This document shows, one piece after another, positions 53,967 to 62,572 of a stretch of DNA of 64,000 bases (the stretch's first letter is position 1; the number at the start of each line of letters is the position of its first letter). Below the pieces are notes generated by a model. It made no database searches and was not told where the DNA came from. It worked only from the letters and a program-made list of their open reading frames with translations. Source of the stretch: Roseococcus sp. SDR (lineage in GTDB: Bacteria; Pseudomonadota; Alphaproteobacteria; Acetobacterales; Acetobacteraceae); assembly GCF_019083995.1 (NCBI RefSeq), contig NZ_JAHRCU010000018.1, positions 1 to 64,000 on the forward strand, written 5' to 3'. The position numbers and the translations under genes are program-made.

Positions 53967-55351
53967 CCCGCATCGAAACCGACAGCCTCGGCAGCATCGA
54001 GATCCCCGCCGAGCGCCTCTGGGGCCCGCAGACCGAGCGCGCCCGCGCCCTCTTCGCCATCGGCACCGAGCGTTTCCCGCCCTTGCTCATCCGCGCCATG
54101 GGCCAGCAGAAATGGGCGGCGGCCGAGGCCAATGCCCGCCTTGGCACCCTGCCGCTGCACCTGGCCGACCCCATCCGCCAGGCGGCCAACGAGATCATCC
54201 AGGGGCTTCGGGATGAGGATTTCCCGCTCACCATCTGGCAGACCGGCTCCGGGACGCAGACCAACATGAACGCCAACGAGGTGATCGCGAATCGCGCGAA
54301 CCAGCTGCTCGGCCACCCGCTCGGCACGCGCGAGCCGGTGCATCCGAACGACCATGTGAATCTCGGGCAGTCCTCCAATGACAGTTTCCCGACGGTGATG
54401 CACCTCGCCGCCGCCCAGGCCGTGCAGTTCCGCCTGAAGCCCGCGCTGGAGACCTTGGCGACGGCGCTCAAGGCGCGCGCCGAGGAATGGGAGGGCATCC
54501 TCAAGATCGGCCGCACCCACCTGATGGACGCCGTGCCCGTCACGCTGGGCGGCGAATTCGCCACCTATGCGCGGCAGGTGATGAACGGTGTGGCGCGGAT
54601 CGAGCTCTGCATGCCGCGCCTGCTGCAGCTGCCCCAGGGCGGCACGGCGGCCGGCACCGGCCTCAACCGCCACCCGGAATTCGACACGGTCTTCTGCGAG
54701 GTGGTGGCGACCCGCATCGGCCTCGCCTTCACGCCGAACCCTGACAAGTCCGAGGGCATGGCGGCGCATGACGCGCTGCTGGAACTGCATGGCGCGATGA
54801 ACACCATCGCCGCCTCGCTGATGAAGATCGCCAATGACATCCGCCTGCTCGGCAGCGGCCCCCGCGCGGGCCTCGCCGAACTCATCCTGCCGGAGGAGGG
54901 CCTTTCCAGCAGCATCATGCCCGGCAAGACCAACCCGACGCAGTGCGAGGCGCTGGCCATGGTCTGCGCGCAGGTCATGGGCAACCAGATGACGGTGACG
55001 ATCGGCGCGAGCCAGGGCCATCTGGAGCTCAACACCTACAAGCCGGTCATCATCCAGGCCGTGCTGCAATCGGCGCAGCTGTTGGCCGATGCGGCCGAGA
55101 GCTTCGCGCGCAACATGGTGGAGAAGCTGGCTCCCAACCTGCCGCGCCTCGCCGAGAACCTGGCGAAGTCGCTGATGCTGGCCACCGCGCTGAACCCGCA
55201 TCTCGGCTATGACAAGGCGGTGGCCATCGCCAAGCTCGCCCTGCATGAGGACCTGACCCTGCGCGAGGCCGCGCTCCGCCAGGGTGTCGCGGCCGAGGAT
55301 TTCGACGCCTGGGTGCGGCCCGAGGCGATGCTCCGCCCAAGGGAAGAATGA
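53963..55351 (+). CDS. fumC: fumarate hydratase class II
   Basis: 462 aa. Starts at GTG, with AAGAGGAAG upstream. Carries the family signature SSSIMPGKTNPTQ (near 312-324, equivalent to GSxxMPxKxN), GRTHLMDAVPV near 180 and GTGLNRHPEF near 233. Iron-free fumarase that works under oxidative or iron-poor conditions, complementing the Fe-S fumarases here. Followed by an RHH protein gene. Confidence 0.95.
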   Translation: MTRIETDSLGSIEIPAERLWGPQTERARALFAIGTERFPPLLIRAMGQQKWAAAEANARLGTLPLHLADPIRQAANEIIQGLRDEDFPLTIWQTGSGTQTNMNANEVIANRANQLLGHPLGTREPVHPNDHVNLGQSSNDSFPTVMHLAAAQAVQFRLKPALETLATALKARAEEWEGILKIGRTHLMDAVPVTLGGEFATYARQVMNGVARIELCMPRLLQLPQGGTAAGTGLNRHPEFDTVFCEVVATRIGLAFTPNPDKSEGMAAHDALLELHGAMNTIAASLMKIANDIRLLGSGPRAGLAELILPEEGLSSSIMPGKTNPTQCEALAMVCAQVMGNQMTVTIGASQGHLELNTYKPVIIQAVLQSAQLLADAAESFARNMVEKLAPNLPRLAENLAKSLMLATALNPHLGYDKAVAIAKLALHEDLTLREAALRQGVAAEDFDAWVRPEAMLRPREE

Positions 55352-55362
55352 GGAGGGGGGGC

Positions 55363-55596
55363 ATGCGCCACCTGATCAAGCGCAGCCTGCGCCTCGCCGG
55401 CCACGCCACCTCCATCGCGCTGGAGCCCGAATTCTGGGGCGTGCTGGAGGAGGAAGCCGCGCGGCGTGCCGTGCCGCTGGCGGTCCTGGTCGCGGAGCAG
55501 GACGCCGCCCGGACCGGGGCGGAGCAGCCGCTGGCCAGCCGCCTGCGCGTCTTCGCGCTGACCCTCAGCCGGGGCCCTGTCAGCCCAAACCCGTGA
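55363..55596 (+). CDS. ribbon-helix-helix domain protein
   Basis: 77 aa. The segment RSLRLAGHATSIALEPEFWGVLEEEA split across 5-30 matches the RHH_4 family, common in alphaproteobacteria and usually next to fumC. A DNA-binding beta strand followed by two helices is likely. Start chosen at the ATG after AGGAGGGG rather than the ATG overlapping the fumC stop. Overlaps the convergent chrA end by 17 bp. Targets unknown. Confidence 0.75.
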   Translation: MRHLIKRSLRLAGHATSIALEPEFWGVLEEEAARRAVPLAVLVAEQDAARTGAEQPLASRLRVFALTLSRGPVSPNP

Positions 55597-56878
55597 GCCG
55601 CAGGACCAACCCCGCGCTCGCCGTCACACCGAGCACCGGCACCACCCCGAGCTTGAGCCGGAACAGGCAGAAGCCCGCCAGGATCGAGAGCATCAGTGCC
55701 GCCGGCTGCAGGCTCCATGGGTCGGGCAGGATGCCCTCCATCCGCGCGAAGAGAACCCGCAGGGCGAACCACAAGGCGAGATTGGCGATGACGCCCACCA
55801 CCGCTGCCGTCACACCCGCCAGCGCCCCCTTGAGGCGCGGCACGTCATGCAGCTTCTCGACGTAAGGCGCGCCCAGGAAGATCCAGGCGAAGCAGGGCAG
55901 GAAGGTGACCCAGAGCGTGAGCGCGGAGCCCGCCACCGCCCCCAGCGCCCCCGAATCCCGCCAGCCGGCCAGGAAGCCCACGAATTGCAGCACGAGGATG
56001 AGCGGGCCGGGCGTGGTCTCCGCCAGGCCCAGCCCCGCCAGCATCTCGGGCGCCGAGAGCCAGCGGTAATGCTCCACCGCCTCCTGCGCCACATAGGCCA
56101 GCACCGCATAGGCGCCGCCGAAGGTGACGACGGCCATCTTCGAGAAGAACCAGCCGATATCGGCGAAGACGCCACCCACCGGCATCAGAAGCGCGACCGG
56201 CCAGAGCCAGAGGGCCAAGGCCACCAGCCCCGCACGGCGGGCCAGCGGCGCCTGGGCTGCGATGCGCCCGGGATCGGCCGCCAGCGCCGCATCCAGCGCC
56301 GCCGGCGCGCCCTCGCGCGGCTTGCCATGCCCGCCCGCCGCGAAGGCCTGCGGCACCGCATAGCCGATGGCCGCCGCCGCCAGCACCACCACGGGGAAGG
56401 GCAGTTGCAGCACGAAGAGCGCCAGGAAGGCCGCCGCCGCCAGCGCCCAGGGCAGCGCGCCCTTCAGCGCGCGCTTCGCGACCTTGATCAGCGCCTCGAC
56501 CACCAGGATCAGCACCGCGCATTTCAGCCCGAAGAAGAGCCCCGCGATCAGCGGCACATCGCCCAGAAGGGCATAGAGGAAGGAGAGCGCCAGCATCACC
56601 AGTGCCCCGGGCAGCACGAAGAGCAGCCCCGCCGCGATGCCGCCCTTCACCCCATGCATCAGCCAACCGAGATAGGTGGCGAGCTGCATGGCCTCCGGCC
56701 CCGGCAGCAGCATGCAGAAGTTCAGCGCATGCAGGAAACGCCGGTCGCTCACCCAATGGCGCTGGTCCACCACCTCGCGCTGCATCATCGCGATCTGTGC
56801 GGCCGGCCCCCCGAAGGAGAGGCAGCCGATCCGCGCCCAGACGCGCAGCGCCTCGGAGAAGCTTGGCAATTCGCTCAT
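55580..56878 (-). CDS. chrA: chromate transporter ChrA (two-domain)
   Basis: 432 aa with two homologous halves, each containing about six membrane helices. N half: FSEALRVWARIGCLSFGGPAAQ split near 6-28 and LLPGPEAMQLATYLGW near 57-72. C half: FFSKMAVVTFGGAYAVL near 245-260 and LAETTPGPLILVLQF near 285-300. Exports chromate from the cytosol. The ATG overlaps the stop of the small ChrB remnant by ATGA. Confidence 0.92.
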   Translation of the reverse strand: MSELPSFSEALRVWARIGCLSFGGPAAQIAMMQREVVDQRHWVSDRRFLHALNFCMLLPGPEAMQLATYLGWLMHGVKGGIAAGLLFVLPGALVMLALSFLYALLGDVPLIAGLFFGLKCAVLILVVEALIKVAKRALKGALPWALAAAAFLALFVLQLPFPVVVLAAAAIGYAVPQAFAAGGHGKPREGAPAALDAALAADPGRIAAQAPLARRAGLVALALWLWPVALLMPVGGVFADIGWFFSKMAVVTFGGAYAVLAYVAQEAVEHYRWLSAPEMLAGLGLAETTPGPLILVLQFVGFLAGWRDSGALGAVAGSALTLWVTFLPCFAWIFLGAPYVEKLHDVPRLKGALAGVTAAVVGVIANLALWFALRVLFARMEGILPDPWSLQPAALMLSILAGFCLFRLKLGVVPVLGVTASAGLVLRLTGLG

Positions 56879-57246
56879 GCGGGGTGCCCTGTCGGCCGGT
56901 TGTGGGTTTGCCGGGTCGCATCGCGGCACCAGCGGAAGCAGGCGTCATACAGGGCAAGCCCGGCGTCAAGCTGGGCCAGGTCGTCCCGATCCATGCGCGA
57001 GAGGCCAAGCGAGGCGGCCAGCAGCCCGTCCGCATCGCGCGCTGGCGCATGTTCGGGCGAGACGAGCGGCCATCTGGCCTCGGCCCAGGCGGCGACATCG
57101 GTGTGGGTGGTGCGGCTTGCGGCGGGCAGCGCGCGCGGATTGGCGGCGAAATCCTCCGCCCTGCGGACGCCGATCAGCGCCGGGCTGTCGGGCAGGCCGA
57201 CCCTGCGGGCGAACTGGGCGGTGGTGATGATGTCAGGCGCGGGCAT
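56875..57246 (-). pseudogene. internally deleted rhodanese-ChrB fusion remnant
   Basis: 123 aa. Residues 1-55 match the start of a rhodanese-like domain (LIGVRRAEDFAANP near 24-37) but stop before its catalytic loop. Residues 65-115 match the C-terminal end of chromate resistance protein ChrB (GLLAASLGLSRM, ALYDACFRWCRD, THNRP). The usual middle of about 150-200 residues is missing, in frame, with the junction near WPLVSPEHAPARDADG. It may be a decayed gene kept for coupling to chrA (ATGA overlap), or a still-useful small protein. The matches are from memory of the family. Confidence 0.65.
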
Positions 57247-57372
57247 GTCGGGGCATCCAGCAGGAAATGCGATGCTTGGGCCACAGCCTCACCGGGTGAT
57301 CGCCGATTGCCCCTTGCGGCGAAGATGGGCGGGGGGAATGCTCCCGGTCAAGGACAGGGATTGGGGACTCGC

Positions 57373-58326
57373 ATGAACCTTGCCGGACTGAGCCTGCGCG
57401 ACCTGGAATATATCACCGCCGTCGCCGAGCACCTGCATTTCGGCCGCGCCGCGCAATCCTGCGGCGTCAGCCAGCCCACGCTGTCCGGCCAGCTCCGCAA
57501 GCTCGAGGAGTTCCTCGGCGTCGAGATCTTCGAGCGCAGCCCGCGCGGCGTCCTGGTGACGCGCCGCGGCGAGGAGGTGGTGGCCCAGGCGAAGCGGATC
57601 ATCAGCGAGGCGCGCCGCCTGTTCGAGGTGGTGCGCATCGGCGCCGAGCCGCTGACCGGCACGCTGCGCCTGGGTGTGATCTCCACCCTCGGCCCCTATC
57701 TCGTGCCCTTCCTGCTGAAGCCGCTGCGCGCCCGCTACCCGGAGCTCAAGCTCCTGCTGACAGAGGGCCATACGCGCGTGCTGGTGCGCCAGCTGGAGGA
57801 AGGCGAGCTGGACGCGCTGCTCGCCACCAGCCCGATCGGCGAGAGCGATCTCGTCGAGCTGCCGCTCTTCCGCGAGGAGCTGGCGCTCGCCGTCCCGCGG
57901 GATCATCCGCTGGCGCAGGTCGAAGCGGTGAACCCGCAGGATATCCCGGTGCCCGAACTCATCCTGCTCGCCGAGGGCCATTGCCTGCGCGACCAGACGC
58001 TGGAGCTCTGCCCCTCGCGCCTGCGCGAGGGCTCGCCCGAGCTCCAGGCCGCGAGCCTCGAGACGCTGCGCCAGATGATCGCGGCGGGGTCCGGCGTCTC
58101 CTTCATGCCGCAGCTCGCCATCCAGGTGGGCGCGCTGCTGGATGACATGGTGGCCTATCGCCGCATCGCGGGCGGTCAGCACATGCGGGACGTGGCGCTC
58201 TTCCACCGCCCGAGCTTCGGCCGCATCCGCGACATCCGGCTGCTGCGGCAGAGCATTGGCGAAATCCTGGCCGAGCAGAGTGCGGTGAAGGTCCACAAGC
58301 CAGGCCGTGCGCGGGAGAGCGCCTGA
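57373..58326 (+). CDS. oxyR: OxyR-type LysR regulator
   Basis: 317 aa LysR protein with the N-terminal winged helix (LSLRDLEYITAVAEHLHFGRAA split across 6-27) and effector domain. The redox cysteines of OxyR are present with the same spacing: Cys204 and Cys213 in GHCLRDQTLELC (E. coli Cys199 and Cys208). Senses hydrogen peroxide by disulfide formation and activates defence genes. No katG, ahpC or dps gene is next to it here; the divergent neighbour is the ChrB remnant/chrA pair, with 126 bp between. Confidence 0.9.
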   Translation: MNLAGLSLRDLEYITAVAEHLHFGRAAQSCGVSQPTLSGQLRKLEEFLGVEIFERSPRGVLVTRRGEEVVAQAKRIISEARRLFEVVRIGAEPLTGTLRLGVISTLGPYLVPFLLKPLRARYPELKLLLTEGHTRVLVRQLEEGELDALLATSPIGESDLVELPLFREELALAVPRDHPLAQVEAVNPQDIPVPELILLAEGHCLRDQTLELCPSRLREGSPELQAASLETLRQMIAAGSGVSFMPQLAIQVGALLDDMVAYRRIAGGQHMRDVALFHRPSFGRIRDIRLLRQSIGEILAEQSAVKVHKPGRARESA

Positions 58327-58352
58327 GGGTCAGGCGGCAGCGAGGGGCCTTC

Positions 58353-58439
58353 CCGGCCTCAGGCGGCGGCGAGGATCTCGACCGGCCTCAAGCGGCGGCC
58401 AGGATCTCGACCGGCCTCAAGCGGCGGCCAGCCTGGGCG
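58353..58439. repeat. 29-bp tandem repeat, three copies
   Basis: CCGGCCTCA begins a copy at 58353, 58382 and 58411, an exact 29-bp period; the second and third copies agree almost fully until the third diverges. A weaker copy may precede (from about 58324). The third copy contains the last codons and stop of the leftward 105-residue gene, so the array copies that gene's 3' end. Confidence 0.7.
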
Positions 58440-58734
58440 CCAGATGCTGGATCAGCGCCGTCGTGCAATCGGCCTGTTCGCGGCAGGCGCCCTCGGCCCG
58501 GATGAGCAGTTCGGGGAGCCGATCCGGATCCTGTCCGCCGGCAAGGCAGGCGGATGCCTCGCGGAGCGCCACCGTCGTCTCGCGCACGGCACCCGCCAGG
58601 CGCAGCACCAGATCCGCCAGCTCATCCGCTTCCTGCCGCGCGAGGCTGGTGCGGCTGTTCACCAGGGCATCGAAGAGCAGCGCATCGGGCGAGGCGGGCG
58701 GGGGGCGTAGGACCATGGGGCGAGACTGCGCCAT
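58417..58734 (-). CDS. hypothetical protein, helical
   Basis: 105 aa, mostly alpha-helical by composition (ELADLVLRLAGAVRETTVAL near 38-57), with three cysteines (ASACLAG, GACREQ, ADCTTA). No membrane helix or signal. No family recognised. Stop is within the 29-bp repeat array. A short spacer of 24 bp separates its start from the end of the flavoprotein gene. Confidence 0.55.
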   Translation of the reverse strand: MAQSRPMVLRPPPASPDALLFDALVNSRTSLARQEADELADLVLRLAGAVRETTVALREASACLAGGQDPDRLPELLIRAEGACREQADCTTALIQHLAPRLAAA

Positions 58735-58758
58735 CGCCGCTTGAGAAACCCTTAACGC

Positions 58759-60483
58759 CTACTCCGCAGCGGTCGCCAACAGGCTCTCGCCCGGCTTGAG
58801 GCGGGTGAAACGCACCTCGCGCCAATCGAGCTTCACGCGGCCGTCATCCAGCGTGACGACGGTGTGCCGGAGGCCCTTCGCATCCTCATCCGTCTGCGGG
58901 AAATCCTCGCGCCAATGGGCGCCGCGGCTCTCGCAGCGCGCCTCGGCGGCGGCGACGATGGCACGGCTGGTCAGCACCAGGCTCTCCAGGTTCAGCCAAT
59001 CCGCCCAGGACATGTTGAAGCCCCGCGCGCCATCCGCCACACCCGAGGCGCGCAGCTCGGCCTCGATCGCATCGAGCCCCGAGGCGGCCTCGGCCAGGCC
59101 CTTCGCATCGCGCAGGATGCCCGCCTTGTCCCACATGAGATCGGCCAGCGCGTCGCGCAGCGCGTTCAGCGGCCGCACGGGCCGGCCGAAGGGGGACAGC
59201 GCCGCATCCTGCGCCGCGCGCAGCCGGTCCTCGTCGGGTGCCTCCAGTGCGCCTTCGCGCGGAACCCATGTGGCCATGGCATCGCCCGCAATGCCGCCAA
59301 AGACCGTGGAATTGGCCACGCCATTGCCGCCCAGGCGGTTCGCGCCATGCACGCCGCCGGTATCCTCGCCGGCCGCGAAAAGGCCCGGCAGCTCGGTGCT
59401 GCCATCGGCGCGGAAGACGACACCGCCCATCATGTAATGCGCCGTCGGCACCACCGGCACGCGGCCGCCCGCGAGGTCGAAGCCCATATCGGCGCAGCGT
59501 TCCACCATGCCCTTGAACTGCTTCGCGACATTGGCGGGGCCGAGATGCCCCATCTCGATCCAGAGCCCGCCCTCGGCATTCACGCGGCCCGCCTGGATCT
59601 CCCGCTCCATGGAGCGGGAGACGATGTCGCGCGTCGCACGCTCGCCGCGCGGGTCGTAATTGTGCATGAAGCGCTGACCATCGCCATTCAGCAGATAGCC
59701 GCCGGCGCCGCGCAGACCTTCCTCGATGATGGTGCCCGTCATCCGCGTGCCGGGGCCGGCGAGAACGCCCGTCGGGTGGAACTGCACCATCTCCATGTCG
59801 CGCAGCGCCAGGCCCGCGCGCAGCGCCATCGCCATGCCGTCGCAGGATTTGTCGCCCGAGGGCGTGTGGTACTTGTACATGGTGGGCCCACCGCCGGTGC
59901 CCAGCAGCACCGCCTTGGCCTGCACGAAGACGAAGCGCCCCTGGCGGATATCGAGCAGCAGCACGCCCGAGAGTCGTGATCCGTCCCGCGTGGGGATCAG
60001 CGCCAGCGCGCGATGCTCCTCCAGCCGTTCGATCCCGCGCGCCCAGGTCTGTTCGGCCAGGCGATTGATGATCTCGATGCCCGTCAGGTCGCCCTTATGG
60101 ACCGTGCGGTCGAAGGTCTGCCCGGCAAAGGCCTTCTGGTGGATGGTGCCGTCCGGGTTGCGGTCGAAGAAGCAGCCCCAGCGGTTTTCCAGCTCACGGA
60201 TGCGGCGCTGGGCGACGGTGACGAGCGTCCAGGCCAGATCCTGGTCATTCAGCCATTTCCCGCCATCCAGCGTGTCCATGAAATGCCGCTCGGCGGAATC
60301 CCCCGCGGCCAGCGCGACATTATAGCCGCCCTGCACCATGCGCGTGCAGCCCGACTTGCCGAGAAGCCCCTTCACCGCGACGGTGACGCGCAGCTCCGGG
60401 TTGGCGGATTTCGCATGCAGCGCGGCGAGAAGGCCCGCGCCGCCGGAGCCGAGGACGAGGATATCGGTAATGATGCGGTCCAT
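58759..60483 (-). CDS. FrdA/SdhA-like flavoprotein without the covalent-FAD histidine
   Basis: 574 aa. FAD fold GSGGAG near 12-17. Active-site residues of the fumarate reductase/succinate dehydrogenase/aspartate oxidase family: HPTG (His236), EGLRGAGG (Glu255, Arg258), RDIVSR (Arg290) and AHYMMGG (His349). The SHT motif that binds FAD covalently reads GCT (Cys46), so FAD should be non-covalent, as in L-aspartate oxidase or thiol:fumarate reductase. Last gene of a leftward run with fumarase subunits and SdhC/D-like anchors. It may reduce or oxidise a C4 dicarboxylate at the membrane; no iron-sulfur subunit is in the window. Start at ATG after GGAGG. Confidence 0.8.
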   Translation of the reverse strand: MDRIITDILVLGSGGAGLLAALHAKSANPELRVTVAVKGLLGKSGCTRMVQGGYNVALAAGDSAERHFMDTLDGGKWLNDQDLAWTLVTVAQRRIRELENRWGCFFDRNPDGTIHQKAFAGQTFDRTVHKGDLTGIEIINRLAEQTWARGIERLEEHRALALIPTRDGSRLSGVLLLDIRQGRFVFVQAKAVLLGTGGGPTMYKYHTPSGDKSCDGMAMALRAGLALRDMEMVQFHPTGVLAGPGTRMTGTIIEEGLRGAGGYLLNGDGQRFMHNYDPRGERATRDIVSRSMEREIQAGRVNAEGGLWIEMGHLGPANVAKQFKGMVERCADMGFDLAGGRVPVVPTAHYMMGGVVFRADGSTELPGLFAAGEDTGGVHGANRLGGNGVANSTVFGGIAGDAMATWVPREGALEAPDEDRLRAAQDAALSPFGRPVRPLNALRDALADLMWDKAGILRDAKGLAEAASGLDAIEAELRASGVADGARGFNMSWADWLNLESLVLTSRAIVAAAEARCESRGAHWREDFPQTDEDAKGLRHTVVTLDDGRVKLDWREVRFTRLKPGESLLATAAE

Positions 60484-60495
60484 CACGTCGCCTCC

Positions 60496-60530
60496 GATCG
60501 CAGGAGGGCGCGCGCCCGGAGGCGTGAATC
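60496..60530 (-). repeat. dispersed palindromic repeat, copy C
   Basis: 35 bp with ends GATTCACGCC and CGATC (minus strand) and an inner GGGCGC/GCGCCC hairpin. Fills most of the gap between the fumarase beta gene and the flavoprotein gene; its end abuts the GGAGG ribosome site of the latter. Confidence 0.75.
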
Positions 60531-60541
60531 GGCGGCGCGCA

Positions 60542-61150
60542 TCATGCCGCCCCCAGCTTGGCCAGCACCGCCGCGCGGCGCGTTTCCACGCTCGCCTGCA
60601 CATCGCGGTGGAGGCTGCCGCCATGGCTGTCCATGCCGACGATGAGCGGCCCGAAATCCTTGATCGCGAAGCGCCAGAGGCTCTCGGGGTTCAGGTCATC
60701 CATGTCCACATCCTCGATGGCCGCGATCCAGGTGGTCTCCAGCGCCGCCGCCCCGCCGATCACGGCCAGGTAGCAGCCGCCCAGTTCCTGGAAGGCGCGG
60801 GCGCTCTCCTCGCGCAGCCCGCCCTTGCCGATGATGATGCGCACGCCCTCGCGCTCCATCAGGGGCCGCGTGAAGCGCTCCATGCGGTCGCTCGTCGTGG
60901 TGCCGATGCAGACGGCCTCGTAGCCTGCCTGGTTGGTGCCCGTGGGCTCGATCTTGCGGACGTTCGGCGCGGTATGGATCACCGCATGGCCGTTCAGGTC
61001 GAAGCGCGTGCGGCGGCCGCGGTCGAACATATGGATCTGCGTGGCGTCGCGGATGCCAAAGAGCGTGTCCTGCAAGGTCACCGTATCGCCCGCGCGCAGC
61101 TTGCGAATCTCGGCCTCGGTGCAGGGCATGTGCAGAACATGGTGGGTCAT
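60542..61150 (-). CDS. class I fumarate hydratase/tartrate dehydratase beta subunit
   Basis: 202 aa, matching the C-terminal (beta) part of Fe-S fumarases: GDTVTLQDTLFGIRDAT near 21-37, NVRKIEPTGTNQAGYEAVC split near 63-82, GTTTSDRM (near 83-90) and IIGKGGLRE near 106. With the alpha subunit at 61661 it would form the alpha2beta2 enzyme for fumarate or, in relatives, tartrate. Start overlaps the GNAT gene stop by ATGA. The symbol is left open because fumarate and tartrate enzymes look alike. Confidence 0.85.
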   Translation of the reverse strand: MTHHVLHMPCTEAEIRKLRAGDTVTLQDTLFGIRDATQIHMFDRGRRTRFDLNGHAVIHTAPNVRKIEPTGTNQAGYEAVCIGTTTSDRMERFTRPLMEREGVRIIIGKGGLREESARAFQELGGCYLAVIGGAAALETTWIAAIEDVDMDDLNPESLWRFAIKDFGPLIVGMDSHGGSLHRDVQASVETRRAAVLAKLGAA

Positions 61151-61656
61151 GGGGCATCCTCCTCGACGGGGTCGGGCCAATCGCCGCGCCCGGCGCGCGG
61201 CAGCACATCCCCGCCCACGCGGTAGAGCAGCCGGGCCTCTGTGGGCACGCCCAGGCTCGCATAGAAGCGGCGGGCGCGCGCATTGTCGCGGTCCGTCGCC
61301 CATTCCAGCCGGGCATAGCCGCGCTCGGCCGCGAAGCCGGCGGCGGCCGAGATCAGCGCGCGGCCGAGGCCCGAGCGCCGATGCCGCGCGACGACGTAAA
61401 GATCCTCAAGGAACAACCCCCAGCTCAGGTTCGGCCCCGGAAACAGCCCGCCCAGGGTCGCGAAGCCCGCGGGCTCGCCCTCGATGCGCGCCAGCAGGCA
61501 GAAGGGCCCCGCGCGCTCATGCGGCGTCGAGAGGTGGCGCACCGCCTCGGCCAGCGCCGCTTCGGGCGCCGCCTGCTCGTAATGGTCCGAGAGGTCGCGC
61601 AGCAGCAGCGCGATGGCCTGTGCATCGGCCGAACCGGCCAGGGTGATGTCCATCAT
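61147..61656 (-). CDS. GNAT family N-acetyltransferase
   Basis: 169 aa with the acetyl-CoA motif RRSGLGRALISAAAGFAAERG split near 96-117 (RxxGxG/A) and LEDLYV near 85-90. GNATs acetylate small amines or protein N termini. Inserted between the two fumarase subunit genes: four bases after alpha and ATGA-overlapping beta, so translated with them. The adjacent ATG at 61653 is an alternative start. Substrate unknown. Confidence 0.85.
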   Translation of the reverse strand: MMDITLAGSADAQAIALLLRDLSDHYEQAAPEAALAEAVRHLSTPHERAGPFCLLARIEGEPAGFATLGGLFPGPNLSWGLFLEDLYVVARHRRSGLGRALISAAAGFAAERGYARLEWATDRDNARARRFYASLGVPTEARLLYRVGGDVLPRAGRGDWPDPVEEDAP

Positions 61657-61660
61657 GCCC

Positions 61661-62563
61661 TCAGAACCCGATCACCAAGCCTTCCGGCGTGAAGGTGGCA
61701 CTCGCACGCCGCGCCGAATGACACTGCACATTCACCGCGACGGGGTTCATGGTGATGTGCGTCGCCGCCACCTCGACATGCACGGCGAAGGCGGTGCTGT
61801 CCCCGCCCAGCCCCTGCGGCCCGATGCCGAGGCTGTTCACCGCCTCGCTCAGCTCCACCTCCAGCTTCGCCCCTTCCGCATCGGCGCAAACGCTGCCCAG
61901 CGGCCGCGTCGCCGCCACCTTCGCCAGATGCATGCAGAGGTCGCTCGTACCGCCCACGCCCACGCCCAGGATGGTCGGCGGGCAGACCTTGCCACCGGCC
62001 TTGATCGCCGCATCCACTACGAAGCGCTTCACGCCCGAAAGCCCATCCGCCGGGATCAGCATCTGCAGGAAGGAGCCATTCTCCGAGCCGCTGCCCTTCG
62101 GGATCATCTCGAGCCTGAGGGTGCGCGGCGCCTCCACGAAGTCGATATTGATCACCGGCACATGCGCCCCGCAGGAGGTATGCGCGTTCACCCGCGTGAT
62201 GGGATGCACCACGGAGCTGCGCAGCGGGTGCTCGCGCGTCGCGCGTTCGGTGCCGCGCGCGATGGCCTGCTTCAGCGCCCAGCCATCCAGCTCCACATCG
62301 CGGCCGATCTGCACGTTGAAGATCGGGATGCCCGTATCCTGGCAGAGCAGGTTTTCCGTGCGCTCGGCGACGGCGATGTTCTCGATCATCGTGGCCAGCA
62401 CGGATTTCGCGAGGCCATCCGTCTCGCTCGCATCCAGGCGGAAAAAGCCCTGCTTGATGTCGTCGGGCAGGATCTTCAGCGCGCGGATGTAGAGGAGCTT
62501 GGCCGCCTCCTCGATCGCATCCGGGGTCACGCGCAGCTTTTCGGGGGGCGGGATGACGGACAT
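61661..62563 (-). CDS. class I fumarate hydratase/tartrate dehydratase alpha subunit
   Basis: 300 aa. [4Fe-4S] cysteines fit the FumA spacing: Cys74 (LCQDTG), Cys194 (GKVCPPTILG) and Cys281 (VQCHSARR). Also RVNAHTSCGAHVPV near 124-137 and GIGPQGLGGDSTAFAVHVE split near 247-265. Contains the catalytic N-terminal half of class I fumarase. Ten bases after the TauE-like gene. The partner subunit is separated by a GNAT gene, unusual for this pair. Confidence 0.87.
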   Translation of the reverse strand: MSVIPPPEKLRVTPDAIEEAAKLLYIRALKILPDDIKQGFFRLDASETDGLAKSVLATMIENIAVAERTENLLCQDTGIPIFNVQIGRDVELDGWALKQAIARGTERATREHPLRSSVVHPITRVNAHTSCGAHVPVINIDFVEAPRTLRLEMIPKGSGSENGSFLQMLIPADGLSGVKRFVVDAAIKAGGKVCPPTILGVGVGGTSDLCMHLAKVAATRPLGSVCADAEGAKLEVELSEAVNSLGIGPQGLGGDSTAFAVHVEVAATHITMNPVAVNVQCHSARRASATFTPEGLVIGF

Positions 62564-62572
62564 GGCGGTTCC

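Noticed and set aside
57373-58326. Chromate-specific regulator (because chrA is divergent)
   Set aside because: Both OxyR redox cysteines are present with the correct spacing, so peroxide sensing is the better reading.
58353-58439. Possible CRISPR array
   Set aside because: Copies are directly tandem without unique spacers, and no cas genes are near.
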